The notes below the pieces were generated by a model. That model ran no database searches and had not been told where the DNA came from. It saw only the letters and a program-made list of their open reading frames with translations. The translations under genes and the position numbers were made by a program. 64,000 nucleotides of DNA from Paenibacillus cremeus (GTDB lineage Bacteria > Bacillota > Bacilli > Paenibacillales > NBRC-103111), in contig NZ_VNJI01000032.1 of the NCBI RefSeq assembly GCF_007786445.1, positions 1 through 64,000 of the forward strand, in the 5' to 3' direction. Positions 25,248 to 33,946 of this stretch are shown one piece after another (position 1 is the stretch's first letter; every line of letters starts with the position of its first letter).

Positions 25248-26264
25248 CTACCTTTCTACGTCGCGTGCAGACTCGGACATCGCCCGGAAAATGTCGCGCT
25301 CAGACGACATCGGTGTATCGCCTACAACCGTGTGGGCCAGCATTCCTGCCGCCGAGGCAAAAGCTACCGTCTGCTCCGTGTCGAAGCCTTCCAGCTCTCC
25401 GTGAATGATTCCGCTCGTGAACGCGTCGCCCGCGCCGATTCGATCATAAACCGAAAAGGAGAGCGGATTAGCATAGGTGAAGGTGTGTTTTTTGTACATA
25501 AAGCCCTTCAAGGAATGAGTATTGTCTCCGTTGATGGACCGATGCGTTCCAGCGACGACCGAAATGTCAAACCGGCGTGCAACCTCTGGAATCAGCTCCT
25601 CCAATTGGGCTTGCCGCGACTCCTGTGTCGTAGTCATCCCCAAGGTGAACATGGCGTCCTTTTCATTCATCATGACAATGTCGGCCAGCTCTAGCATGTC
25701 TTCATAATGCGGCTTCGCCTTCTCATATCCGCCTTCTCCCCACAGGGAGGGACGGTAATTGCAGTCGAATACCACGAGGCCGCCCTGCTGCTTCACCGCT
25801 TGAGCGAGCTCCTTCATCTGCTTCCTCACCCCATCGTTCATGGCGAGCGTAATGCCGCAGAAATGAATGGCATCCATAGGTTTTGCAATCGAGTCAAAAT
25901 CATACGTCCCCTCCGGCGCCGTATTGAAGCTGCTTTCCTGGCGATTGGAGTATGTTACACGGCTAGGCCGCACACCGAACCCGTTCTCGAGAAAATACAT
26001 CCCCACGTAATTGCCGCCTTTCATCAGGTACGTTGGCGCAATGCCCAGCTTCAAAAGATACGTGACGGCGGCATCGCCCACCGGGTTTGCCGGCAAACGG
26101 GATACCAGGTACCCCGTATGCCCGTACCGGGTCAGCGCCGAGACGACATTCACCCCGGAGCCGGAAAATGAATAGTTGAGCGTACTCGCTTGGGAAAGCA
26201 GATCGTACCCCGGCACCTGCAAGCGCATCATGACCTCGCCAAAAGCCGCAACGGTTTTAGCCAT
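25248..26264 (-). CDS. PfkB-family sugar-acid kinase (KDG kinase-like)
   Basis: Ribokinase-fold kinase of about 338 residues. The N-terminal AFGEVMMRL and GSGVNVVSALTRYG are typical of 2-keto-3-deoxygluconate kinases. The C-terminal DRIGAGDAFTSGIIHG carries the catalytic Asp. It may phosphorylate the imported sugar acid itself or its deaminated keto product; in the PTS-type dga pathway phosphorylation occurs at uptake, so a kinase is needed here with a GntP importer. The start at 26264 overlaps the aldolase stop by eight bases. Confidence 0.87.
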   Translation of the reverse strand: MAKTVAAFGEVMMRLQVPGYDLLSQASTLNYSFSGSGVNVVSALTRYGHTGYLVSRLPANPVGDAAVTYLLKLGIAPTYLMKGGNYVGMYFLENGFGVRPSRVTYSNRQESSFNTAPEGTYDFDSIAKPMDAIHFCGITLAMNDGVRKQMKELAQAVKQQGGLVVFDCNYRPSLWGEGGYEKAKPHYEDMLELADIVMMNEKDAMFTLGMTTTQESRQAQLEELIPEVARRFDISVVAGTHRSINGDNTHSLKGFMYKKHTFTYANPLSFSVYDRIGAGDAFTSGIIHGELEGFDTEQTVAFASAAGMLAHTVVGDTPMSSERDIFRAMSESARDVER

Positions 26265-27012
26265 GCAAATCAACCAGCTTCTTCATGACCGCGAGCAGCT
26301 CGCGCACATCTTCCACGTTCGTATTTCCTGTTTCTTTATTAATAATGGAAGAGTAAACGTGCGGAATCACTTGTGGAACGTTTGCTTCAAGTGCAATCCT
26401 TAAGATGGCCTCAAAGTTCTCCTTGTCAATACCGCCTGTAGGCTCTAGCGCGAAGCCTTCTTCACCGCAGGCTTTGGCTACGGCACGAAGCTCATCCTCG
26501 CACGCCAATCCGTTCATCGGGAAATATTTGAGTGCGTTCCCGCCCATATCGCGAATAAGCGCAATGGCTGTTTTTACAGGCACAATGGCGTGCTCGTCCT
26601 GTGCTGCACTGATTGGACCCGTCGAAATGTTAACATAGCCCACGCGTCCCGTAGGAGAAACCAGGCTGTTGATCCAGCTGTCCCGCTCCCCCAGATTCGC
26701 CCGCGTAGCGCCGACGGCAGGGAATACTTGGTTAATGTGTGCGCCTGCATAGTGTCTTGTGATCTCGGCTACGACCGCCGCTTGACGGTTATCTCCTGCG
26801 CCCAAACCGATGGAGACCGCCTCATCAATAGCTCTGCCATATTTCTTCATCGCTTCGACGGCCGTCTCCACCGTTGGGTAGTTTTTGGACAGCACGCCAA
26901 CCAGCACGTAGCCTTCCGCTGCATCGAACACATCTTTGGCATTCTCCACGCTGTTTGCAAGCACATTCAGGGCCGCACGGCCTTTATAAAAACGTTTGGC
27001 AATGTTGGACAT
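26257..27012 (-). CDS. KDGP aldolase (DgaF-like)
   Basis: Aldolase of 251 residues belonging to the group of DgaF (PF07071, EF0839-like), which cleaves 2-keto-3-deoxygluconate 6-phosphate to pyruvate and glyceraldehyde 3-phosphate. The likely Schiff-base lysine is K162 in GGNALKYFPMNG. Other family blocks are GLGAGDNRQAA and GFALEPTGGID. GCAGGAGG precedes the ATG, and the gap to the DgaE-like stop is one base. Tight packing with the ammonia-lyase gene supports consecutive steps. Confidence 0.85.
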   Translation of the reverse strand: MSNIAKRFYKGRAALNVLANSVENAKDVFDAAEGYVLVGVLSKNYPTVETAVEAMKKYGRAIDEAVSIGLGAGDNRQAAVVAEITRHYAGAHINQVFPAVGATRANLGERDSWINSLVSPTGRVGYVNISTGPISAAQDEHAIVPVKTAIALIRDMGGNALKYFPMNGLACEDELRAVAKACGEEGFALEPTGGIDKENFEAILRIALEANVPQVIPHVYSSIINKETGNTNVEDVRELLAVMKKLVDLHG

Positions 27013-27013
27013 G

Positions 27014-28117
27014 TTAGTTTCCTCCTGCTATTTCGCGTAATCTGGCTTCAATCACTTGCATATCGTCCCCTTGTAAAGGGCGCGGATCGATGTCGAAATA
27101 GCCTTGTCTTACCCCATAATCTCGTGTGTAGATGGCAATGTCGCCCTCTTGCAGCGCTTTGACCACCTCTTTAGCGTTCGTGCCCGACAGCTGCGGATCA
27201 ATCTGAATACGTGCCCGGAAAATGGCCCGTCCCGCTTCATCTTGTACAACCGTCACTTTAATGCCCTTCAGATCATTCAGCGGCATGAGCACCTCGAGAT
27301 GCGATTTCTCCTGCTCGCTCTTATCTTCCTTCACGCCATACTCATCCAGCGCTTGCAGCAGCCCGAATGTCGTTTCTTTGCCGACCTTCATGCTTCGCCC
27401 GATGCCGTGCAGCTGGACCTTCAGCCATTCAATATAAGTGCGCTTCCCGCCGACAATCCCCGAGGTAGGGCCTTCGATCGCCTTCGAGCCGCTGTAGATC
27501 GCCAGATCGGAGTATTTGACATACTTCTGAAGATCCTCCTCCGCCGCCGCATCGACGATCATAGGAACGCCATTGCGCTGTGCGATATCCCAAGCTTCTT
27601 CTACCGAGATCATGTTTTTTTGCACGGTGTGGTGGGACTTGACATATAAAATCGCCGCCGTGTTCTCAGAGATCGCATCTTCAATATGCTCCGCTTTCCC
27701 CTCGTTCGCGTACCCGACTTCGACAACCTTACCTCCGCCAAGGTACACCATCGTTTCCACCGGCGCCCCGTACTGCACGTTGTGCCCTTTGAGCATAATG
27801 ATTTCGTTCTTGCGAATCTCGTTCTGATGCAGGCGCTCGCTTCTGCGGCGATTCCCTTGGGTCACGATGGCAGCCACAGAAAGCGCGATGCCGCTGGAGG
27901 CCGAGTTTACAACTACAGCCGCTTCCGAGCCCAGAATCCGTGCGATGTAATCCCCTGCTTTATCGACCAAATCGGCAATCTCTACATATTGCTGCCCACC
28001 GATTTTCATTGCTTCCATGACCGAATCCGTCGGAGCAGACACCCCAAGAATACTCATGCGCCCGCTAGCGTTAATAACGCGTTTAAGACCGTACTTCGCA
28101 TTCAATGAACTTGCCAT
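27014..28117 (-). CDS. PLP-dependent ammonia lyase (DgaE-like, SelA-related)
   Basis: Fold-type I PLP enzyme of 367 residues in the SelA-related group that includes D-glucosaminate-6-phosphate ammonia lyase. The probable PLP lysine is K212 in IYSGSKAIEGPTSGIVG. The aspartate contacting the pyridine is in PMIVDAAAEED. The expected reaction is deamination of 2-amino-2-deoxygluconate 6-phosphate to KDGP and ammonia. AGGAG lies nine bases before the ATG, and the gene overlaps the amidohydrolase gene by 35 bases. Confidence 0.85.
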   Translation of the reverse strand: MASSLNAKYGLKRVINASGRMSILGVSAPTDSVMEAMKIGGQQYVEIADLVDKAGDYIARILGSEAAVVVNSASSGIALSVAAIVTQGNRRRSERLHQNEIRKNEIIMLKGHNVQYGAPVETMVYLGGGKVVEVGYANEGKAEHIEDAISENTAAILYVKSHHTVQKNMISVEEAWDIAQRNGVPMIVDAAAEEDLQKYVKYSDLAIYSGSKAIEGPTSGIVGGKRTYIEWLKVQLHGIGRSMKVGKETTFGLLQALDEYGVKEDKSEQEKSHLEVLMPLNDLKGIKVTVVQDEAGRAIFRARIQIDPQLSGTNAKEVVKALQEGDIAIYTRDYGVRQGYFDIDPRPLQGDDMQVIEARLREIAGGN

Positions 28118-29201
28118 TTGCTACCACTCCTTTAGCTATAATGCTTCGCTCGGCCAAACGCGAGTCTCCTTCGGAGTCCACTAATGTCACCGGCTGCTGC
28201 TCAACTGCAAATAAAGTTAAATTCGCTGTGTCTCCGACTTGGATCCGGCCTAGCTCCGATTTTCCCAGCCAGCTGGCCGCACGCGAAGTTACCGCTTCGA
28301 TCACTTCCTCTAGGGGATACCCTAGGTAGAGGAATTTCGAGAGTACATTCGCCATACTGAACACTGGACCGTTGATCCGGTTGCCGCGATAAATGTCGGT
28401 GCTGATCGTGCCGATAGGTATACCATGCCGCTTGGCCGTTTCCGCCACCCGGAAGGAGAAGCTGGCCGTGCCGTGTCCGACATCCAGATGTACCCCTCTC
28501 CCCACCGCGTCCACTAGAACCTCAAGCGGCTTCCCTTCGGCATCGAATAAATTATTCGCTTTCCCGTTAAGATAATGCGTGATGATATCATTCTTGTGCA
28601 GCAGCGGGACGATCTCCTCAATCCGCGGCGGCCCGGAGCCGATATGCACCATGATCGGGAGTGATGAAGCTTCCGATAGCTTGCGCGCTGCACGTAAAGG
28701 CTCTATCCCGTTCGGGCCGACCACACTTCGGCTCATGCGCGCCTTCAAGCCGACGATGAACGCTTGATGCTGCTGAATCGCTTGCATCGCTTGCTCCTTG
28801 TCAATCCATGCCATATCCGACAATTCGTCGATCCGACGCAAGCCGATCCGCGAAATGTTCAAAAAGGCAAACACTCTCGTTAGCGCACCTTCAGTGCTTG
28901 CTGCCAGATCCGCGATCTGATCCGCGCCGCAGCTCCCCGCATCTACAATCGTCGTTACACCCTGCTTGATGCCGATCTCGTCGATTTCATCGCCGTACGG
29001 ATCAAGCTCGGGAAAAGCGTGCACATGCATATCGATCCAACCGCTGGAAACGTATAGCTCTGTGCAGTCGATGATTTGGGTTTGCTCATTTAGTCCGCTA
29101 CCGGCGCCAGTCACTTCAGCAATGCGGCCGTCTTCGATCACGATATCGACTCGCTGCCCATGGACAAGCCGGGCGTTGTGCAAAACAAATCGCTCTCTCA
29201 T
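28083..29201 (-). CDS. Amidohydrolase/deacetylase-family metallohydrolase (EF0837-like)
   Basis: TIM-barrel metal hydrolase of 372 residues. The metal motif HVH is in SSGWIDMHVHAFPE, a probable carboxylated lysine is in FIVGLKARMSR, and further metal His residues are in IMVHIGSGPP and DVGHGTASFS. This subgroup clusters with DgaE/DgaF-like genes in Enterococcus (EF0837-EF0839). It may remove an N-acyl group or open a lactam/lactone so that the amino sugar acid can be used. ATG 29201 has AAAGGTG upstream. It is the first gene of the operon. Confidence 0.82.
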   Translation of the reverse strand: MRERFVLHNARLVHGQRVDIVIEDGRIAEVTGAGSGLNEQTQIIDCTELYVSSGWIDMHVHAFPELDPYGDEIDEIGIKQGVTTIVDAGSCGADQIADLAASTEGALTRVFAFLNISRIGLRRIDELSDMAWIDKEQAMQAIQQHQAFIVGLKARMSRSVVGPNGIEPLRAARKLSEASSLPIMVHIGSGPPRIEEIVPLLHKNDIITHYLNGKANNLFDAEGKPLEVLVDAVGRGVHLDVGHGTASFSFRVAETAKRHGIPIGTISTDIYRGNRINGPVFSMANVLSKFLYLGYPLEEVIEAVTSRAASWLGKSELGRIQVGDTANLTLFAVEQQPVTLVDSEGDSRLAERSIIAKGVVANGKFIECEVRS

Positions 29202-29226
29202 GTTGTTCACCTTTCTCCGCAAACAG

Positions 29227-29288
29227 AATATAACGTTATATTGTTAAAATAGCACAAAAAATATGCAAAGTAAATATAACGTTATAAT
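29227..29288 (-). promoter_or_regulatory. Operon promoter flanked by twin GntR-type operators
   Basis: On the minus strand TTTACT (29269-29274) and TATTTT (29246-29251), with a TGC extension, are 17 bases apart. A perfect 16-bp palindrome AATATAACGTTATATT covers 29227-29242 over the start site. A second copy with the same core TATAACGTTATA lies at 29275-29286, directly upstream of the -35. Their centres are 46 bases apart. Confidence 0.8.
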
Positions 29289-29301
29289 GTTTAAAGCAAC
29301 T

Positions 29302-29327
29302 AAAAAACCACTTCACCATCGAAGTGG
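29302..29327 (-). terminator. Terminator after the NmrA-like gene
   Basis: The stem CCACTTC (29308-29314) pairs with GAAGTGG (29321-29327) and is followed on the minus strand by six U residues. It separates the NmrA-like gene from the amino-sugar-acid operon promoter. Confidence 0.88.
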
Positions 29328-29352
29328 CTTCTCGTATTCGTTCCTCTATACA

Positions 29353-30318
29353 CTATGTATTCGCTTGATCGATCGGAATGCGGCTGGCGTTCCGCGACAG
29401 CCATTGCTCCAGCGATTGCAGCTGAGGATTCAGCTTTCGAGAGCCCTCGATATCCCGCACCCCGATCACCACTTGCTCGAATTCCTGGTACAGCTGAAAC
29501 ATATTGCCCAGATCATCCGCTCCCGGGAATCCAAAGCTGCGATACAACGCCGGCGACACATCATTGTAGCTCACCTGCTGATCCAACGCCTTCGTCAAGG
29601 CGCCGGCGATCTCCGTTCCGGTCAAATGATCCCCCGCGATCCCGATCGTTTTACCCGCAAATTGTGCCGGACCGCCCTTGAAAATACCGAAGGCGCACTT
29701 CCCGATGTCCTCGGCGGCAATGCCTGCTAATTTCTTCTCTCCCATAGGTAAGGTGAGCGTAAGCGAGCCGTCGGCTCCCCGTCTGGGACCCATGCCAAAG
29801 TAAATCATGTTCTCCCAATAATACGAGGCCAGCAGGAACGTTGTCGGCACACCTGCCGTAATAAAGAATCGATCCGCTTCGCCTTTGGCATCAAAGTGCG
29901 GCACTTTATATTTCTCCAGCAGCGTCGGCATGCGGTTATCGCTGAGCGGCACCCATTTGCGCGAGTCCTCGAGTGTCGACCAGATCAAATGCTGGATGCC
30001 TGCTTTTTGGGCTGCCTCCGCCATGATTTGCACGTGCTCGAACTCTTTTTGCGGGGAAAAATGGTTCCAGAAAAACGTCACACAAAATGCGCCGTACGCT
30101 CCATCAAACGCCCGCTGGATGCTGTCCGGATCATCCAAATCGGCTGCCACCACTTCCGCTCCGGCTTCCGCCAGCGACCTTGCGCTTCCGCTGTTCACAT
30201 CCCGAGTGACGGCACGAAGGGCAAATTCATCGCTTGGGTCATTTAGTATGGCCCTAGCCAGCCCTCCTCCCTGCGCACCGGTTGCCCCCAACACCACAAT
30301 GATTTTTTTGTCCGCCAA
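29353..30318 (-). CDS. NmrA-like NAD(P)-binding protein
   Basis: Atypical short-chain dehydrogenase of about 321 residues, NmrA/HSCARG type. The nucleotide motif GATGAQGGG is near the N-terminus. A conserved GAYGAFCVTFFW follows beta-4. Relatives bind NADP(H) as redox sensors or reduce quinones and phenolics. The most probable start is a TTG at 30318 with GGAGG eight bases upstream; a TTG at 30333 in the same frame is covered by that RBS. It is monocistronic. Function cannot be narrowed. Confidence 0.8.
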   Translation of the reverse strand: MADKKIIVVLGATGAQGGGLARAILNDPSDEFALRAVTRDVNSGSARSLAEAGAEVVAADLDDPDSIQRAFDGAYGAFCVTFFWNHFSPQKEFEHVQIMAEAAQKAGIQHLIWSTLEDSRKWVPLSDNRMPTLLEKYKVPHFDAKGEADRFFITAGVPTTFLLASYYWENMIYFGMGPRRGADGSLTLTLPMGEKKLAGIAAEDIGKCAFGIFKGGPAQFAGKTIGIAGDHLTGTEIAGALTKALDQQVSYNDVSPALYRSFGFPGADDLGNMFQLYQEFEQVVIGVRDIEGSRKLNPQLQSLEQWLSRNASRIPIDQANT

Positions 30319-30411
30319 GGCATTTACCTCCAATAAATGGATATCTTACACCCTGATGGATATGAGACAGCCGAGGTATGCATGTCTTACTTAACTAAGA
30401 TTTGATGAAAT

Positions 30412-30455
30412 AAGCTGAGACTAGGTGGACTGTAACAACCACCTAATCTCAGCTT
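30412..30455. repeat. 17-bp inverted repeat
   Basis: AAGCTGAGACTAGGTGG at 30412-30428 is inverted at 30439-30455 with one difference, which is a G-U pair in minus-strand RNA. No T run follows on either strand. It lies in the 390-base gap at 30319-30709, which holds no credible gene. Confidence 0.7.
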
Positions 30456-30480
30456 TAAATGAAGGGATAGTCTTGTAGCC

Positions 30481-30568
30481 CCGAGCGCGGGCTCCTAAGC
30501 GGATTTTACGCTTTGCTCGGCGCGACCAAGCCCGGACGCGAGCTCCTAAGCGGACTTTCCGCTTTGCA
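30481..30568. repeat. Two copies of a GC-rich dispersed repeat
   Basis: CTCCTAAGCGGATTTTACGC at 30492 onward and CTCCTAAGCGGACTTTCCGC at 30543 onward, both followed by TTTGC, are spaced about 51 bases apart. The core GCGGA..TTTCCGC is a small palindrome. The same design (CTCCAATGCGGGTTTCCCGC then TTTGC) occurs six times at 43.5-43.8 kb. Confidence 0.7.
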
Positions 30569-30634
30569 GCAAGACTCCATGGACCGCTTGGCTTATAACG
30601 AACCATTGAAAGTTACAATAATATAACTTTGAGG

Positions 30635-30672
30635 CAAAAAAAGAGAAACCCTGCATAAAAAATGGGTTTCTC
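30635..30672 (-). terminator. Terminator after the DinB-like gene
   Basis: GAGAAACCC (30643-30651) pairs with GGGTTTCTC (30664-30672) and is followed on the minus strand by seven U residues. Confidence 0.88.
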
Positions 30673-30709
30673 CACAATCTGAAGCTGTCTTACGGCAGTT
30701 TGACTTGCT

Positions 30710-31165
30710 TTATTTCAAAACCTTCATCAAAGCCATGATGTTCCCCAGATGTGTGCACTCATGTGTGATACCGCCGGCAATGAGCTCGCCGATATTCTCG
30801 GCTTTCAGGAAGTTTTCCTTCACCGGTAATTCCAGCTTGTCCCCCAGCGCTTCTTGGATCTGGCCCGGCTGAGCCTTCAGGTCAGCAATGATCGAATCCC
30901 AGGATGGAGGGGCGTCCTGCCAATCCGCCGGCTTCGTGCCGTTGCCGAAGTACGAGGTGTAGTGAGCCGGAACGAGTGGAGTTTGCTCCGCTAGGGCAAA
31001 GGCGAGACGATCCGTCACGGTCAGCACGTGACCAATCTGCCAGTGGATGCTGTTGTTAAACCCTGTCGGCACTACGTTGCGCTTCTCCTCCGGACAGCTC
31101 TCTGCGAGCTGCACCAAACGGTTGCGATATCTTTCCAGCAATCCAAAAATATAAGCCGCTCTCAT
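30710..31165 (-). CDS. DinB-like four-helix protein
   Basis: Protein of 151 residues in the DinB/YfiT-like superfamily of metal-binding four-helix bundles. Probable metal His residues are in NSIHWQIGHVL and ITHECTHLGNI. Bacillus members include thiol transferases and stress proteins, but many are uncharacterised. ATG 31165 has a perfect AGGAGG seven to eight bases upstream. It is transcribed alone after the heparinase-like gene, with a strong terminator. Confidence 0.87.
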   Translation of the reverse strand: MRAAYIFGLLERYRNRLVQLAESCPEEKRNVVPTGFNNSIHWQIGHVLTVTDRLAFALAEQTPLVPAHYTSYFGNGTKPADWQDAPPSWDSIIADLKAQPGQIQEALGDKLELPVKENFLKAENIGELIAGGITHECTHLGNIMALMKVLK

Positions 31166-31247
31166 GCAAAAACCTCCTGAATAGATGGGATAAATGATTT
31201 TTACCATATTATTGTACTTCCCTTAGGTGACCGAATCAAATATACCG

Positions 31248-33278
31248 TTATCGTTTCGGCCAATCGGACAACGGCTTCGCTGCTTCAAGAGGCGGCAGCT
31301 GCTCCTCGGACCCGCGCATCAGATCGATCTGTACCGTGATCGCGGTCTGCTCTACGCCTTCTAAGTGAATCGCCAGCTTCTGGATGCCTTTGTTGACGGC
31401 CTGCTTCGGCGGATTCGGCGAGGTCGGCAGCGACTCTGCATTCATCAACTTAAACTGCGCTTCATCGTCTGGCGGCAGGCGCAGAGCGAGCTTTTTCCCG
31501 GATCTGGATAGAATCGCGGTTTTGCCATCGCTGCTTACCTCTACTTGGGCCTGGGTATGCCAGAACCACCAGATGCCGCCCGGGCTTTTCAGCTGAATTT
31601 CGTCTCGCAAAAGCACGCTTTGGGTCGCTCGCTGCAGCTCGATGCCTCGTTTGACCGATGTCGCATCCTTCGCATAGGCGTTCGTTAGGTTCGCGATTGT
31701 GATGGCTCGATTAGGCTCGGAGATGAAGCTTTCGATCGAGGTTTTAGCTTTGGGACTTTGATCAGGGCCAGAACCGGGGTTCAGCACCAGCGTGTTTTGG
31801 CCTTCGGCCCGCTTGCGGTAGTAATTCCAGCGCCCTTTATTCATATCAAAATAGCCAGGCAGGTTGTAGTCATCCGATCCAAGCTCCATTGCCCATCGGA
31901 CCCCCATCGCATCCAGCACCATATCCCCTGCATCGAGGTCACCATGATTGGCTTCGTTATCGCCTGTATGGAGCCCTACGAACATCGCATCGTTGGCGTT
32001 CCAGGAGCTGCGCATCGTCACAAACTCCGTCTCCGGATCGACATACCTTTTATCTAAAGGCGCGCCAGCCTCGGTCGGACTTTTCACTGTGGCAGGCTTA
32101 TACCAGATGAGATTCATCGGATTCGACCCATTTTTCACCCCGTAGGTGAGCTCCGGCTTGTGGAACTTATCCGCATACCACAGCAGCTGCGGCGCCTTGC
32201 TGATCGTCCCGGTCCCGCCGTCTCCCAGGTTGAAGGCTTGCCCTGCGCCCTCCACATACAGTGGAAAATAGCCCGTTTCGGACAGCCCCGGCATCTGCGA
32301 CAAGCCATAGTCGGTTCCAATCGCCGAGTCCAGCGAGGATAAGAAATAAGCGATGTACACGGTCGCATAATCCCAATAGCCAGGCCCCTCTGGCATGCCG
32401 CCGTCCGGCGCGTACATTTTTAAGGAGGATTTGATGGACTGCACCGCCTGCTGCAAAATCTCCCCCGAGAGCGCCTCCGTCTCCGGCGATTCGTCCGCAA
32501 TAGCCAGCGCCCCTACGCCGATGCCTCCGTTGACCACGGAGTTCCAGTTGTTTGTCGTCGTTTTCCAAAAGGTAGCGATTTTCTTCGCATCCGCCTTCCC
32601 TCGATACACGCTGAGCGCTGGCTTCAGACCGTTCTCCATGATCGCCGTTCGCAGCGTATTCCGCTGGTCCTCGCTCAAATCGGAGTACAGCCAGTCGTAG
32701 CCGACCGCGGCCGCCATCGTCATCTCCGCCGTATCGAGAAAATGAATCGGATGCCAGTCGGGGAACAGCGCCGGATCCGAGACGGTGCTCAGCTCGCCCC
32801 AGGCGCGATCCAAGTATGCTTTTTCGCCGGTTAGCTTGTACATGAGCGACAGCTGGATCGTCCGCTCCAGCACCTTCCGGCTGATCGGCAAGAGCCGCAC
32901 ACCGTCCGGCAGCTCATATTTGACGACCGGCTCCTTGAGCGTTTTACCCGCTGCCGTCTGCAGGGTTTTGTACCACGCCTTGGCCTGCGGGTCCGTTCCG
33001 ATCAGCTGCTTGATGCGCTCAAAATCTTTGCTTGTGGCCATCAGCCGTGGGTGCAGCTTGTCCGGCGAGGTAATTTTCAGGTTCTCGATCGCGGTCCGGG
33101 TGTCCGATGGCTGCTCTTTGACCTGCGGCGCGACTTCCGCTGTCGATTGTGTCGCTGTTGCGGCCGACTGCTGGCAGCTGGCGCCCATGAAAGCTAAGCT
33201 TGTCGTGAGCGTGAGCAGCAGCAGCCTGGTGAGCCGTTTCTGTACGTTGGTGCGTGTATTGTAATCTTTTTCGCTCAA
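31248..33278 (-). CDS. Heparinase II/III-like polysaccharide lyase, lipoprotein
   Basis: Secreted, probably membrane-anchored enzyme of about 676 residues. The signal peptide ends in a lipobox FMGASC, followed by a Ser/Thr/Ala/Gln linker. The alpha-toroid half has GGMPEGPGYWDYATVYIAYF, typical of heparinase II/III and alginate-lyase-like proteins. The beta half has NEANHGDLDAGDMVLDAMG and DDYNLPGYFD with a probable catalytic Tyr/His pair. Likely start is TTG 33278 with GGAGGG seven to eight bases before it; a GTG at 33302 precedes that RBS. Substrate (a uronate polymer such as heparin, alginate or pectin fragment) is not fixed by sequence. Confidence 0.83.
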   Translation of the reverse strand: MSEKDYNTRTNVQKRLTRLLLLTLTTSLAFMGASCQQSAATATQSTAEVAPQVKEQPSDTRTAIENLKITSPDKLHPRLMATSKDFERIKQLIGTDPQAKAWYKTLQTAAGKTLKEPVVKYELPDGVRLLPISRKVLERTIQLSLMYKLTGEKAYLDRAWGELSTVSDPALFPDWHPIHFLDTAEMTMAAAVGYDWLYSDLSEDQRNTLRTAIMENGLKPALSVYRGKADAKKIATFWKTTTNNWNSVVNGGIGVGALAIADESPETEALSGEILQQAVQSIKSSLKMYAPDGGMPEGPGYWDYATVYIAYFLSSLDSAIGTDYGLSQMPGLSETGYFPLYVEGAGQAFNLGDGGTGTISKAPQLLWYADKFHKPELTYGVKNGSNPMNLIWYKPATVKSPTEAGAPLDKRYVDPETEFVTMRSSWNANDAMFVGLHTGDNEANHGDLDAGDMVLDAMGVRWAMELGSDDYNLPGYFDMNKGRWNYYRKRAEGQNTLVLNPGSGPDQSPKAKTSIESFISEPNRAITIANLTNAYAKDATSVKRGIELQRATQSVLLRDEIQLKSPGGIWWFWHTQAQVEVSSDGKTAILSRSGKKLALRLPPDDEAQFKLMNAESLPTSPNPPKQAVNKGIQKLAIHLEGVEQTAITVQIDLMRGSEEQLPPLEAAKPLSDWPKR

Positions 33279-33475
33279 ACCGTGTACCCTCCAACGAGCC
33301 ACGTCAGAATGTGGCAGTTTCTAAATTTAGCCAACCCATCATAGAAATCATACATCGGAGATGTTACAAAATGATGTGCAACTTGGGCGGGTCCTACTTT
33401 GTGGGATAAGTGCCCATCGTGGCGCCTGCTGCATATGGTGAGTATGAAAACAGTTGCAACAAGGAGGCACATGCG

Positions 33476-33874
33476 ATGTATCAACCCTATCAACCAGGAA
33501 CAGGATTGAGCGCTCAACCGACCCAATGGACCATGCCAACTGCAACACCCACGGCAACGATGGGACAGCAAATGCAGTCACCGTATCCCCAGCCTTACAC
33601 CCAACCCTACACCCAAGCATTCCCGACAACACAAGCTTACCCTACAACCCAAGCTTACCCTACAACAACCCAAGCTCAACCTACATCCTACGCACATGAC
33701 CCTTACAGCCATGACTACTATTTTCATGAATATGTGATCATCGATCATACGGATGAGGAGCCTTCCGATTGGAACCCTTATTGGAACTACCATGATCCGT
33801 ACCATGTGATGGGCTATCAATATCCATGGGTTCACCATTATCATACCATGTACCCTTACCCGTACGGCATGTAA
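33476..33874 (+). CDS. Tyr/Pro/His-rich small protein, possible coat protein
   Basis: A 132-residue protein with no recognised family. AAGGAGG is eight bases before ATG 33476. The first half is Gln/Pro/Thr/Tyr-rich with short repeats (PYTQPYTQ, TTQAYPTTQAYPTT) encoded by tandem DNA repeats. The second half is aromatic and His-rich (YSHDYYFHEYVIIDHT, HHYHTMYPYPYGM). No signal peptide or membrane segment. This composition recalls Bacillus spore coat or crust proteins that are cross-linked through Tyr or bind metals through His. It is convergent with the bacteriocin operon. The role is inference. Confidence 0.65.
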   Translation: MYQPYQPGTGLSAQPTQWTMPTATPTATMGQQMQSPYPQPYTQPYTQAFPTTQAYPTTQAYPTTTQAQPTSYAHDPYSHDYYFHEYVIIDHTDEEPSDWNPYWNYHDPYHVMGYQYPWVHHYHTMYPYPYGM

Positions 33875-33901
33875 TCATCGACCATACGCGAAGTAACCAT
33901 G

Positions 33902-33939
33902 AAAGCCGCCGAGTGTCGCCCTTCGACATTCAGCGGCTT
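33902..33939. terminator. Bidirectional terminator at the end of the bacteriocin operon
   Basis: GAAAGCCGCCGAGTGTCG at the left pairs with CGACATTCAGCGGCTTC at the right around a four-base loop. It sits between the stops at 33874 (plus) and 33947 (minus). T tracts are short. Confidence 0.7.
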
Positions 33940-33946
33940 CTTAACG

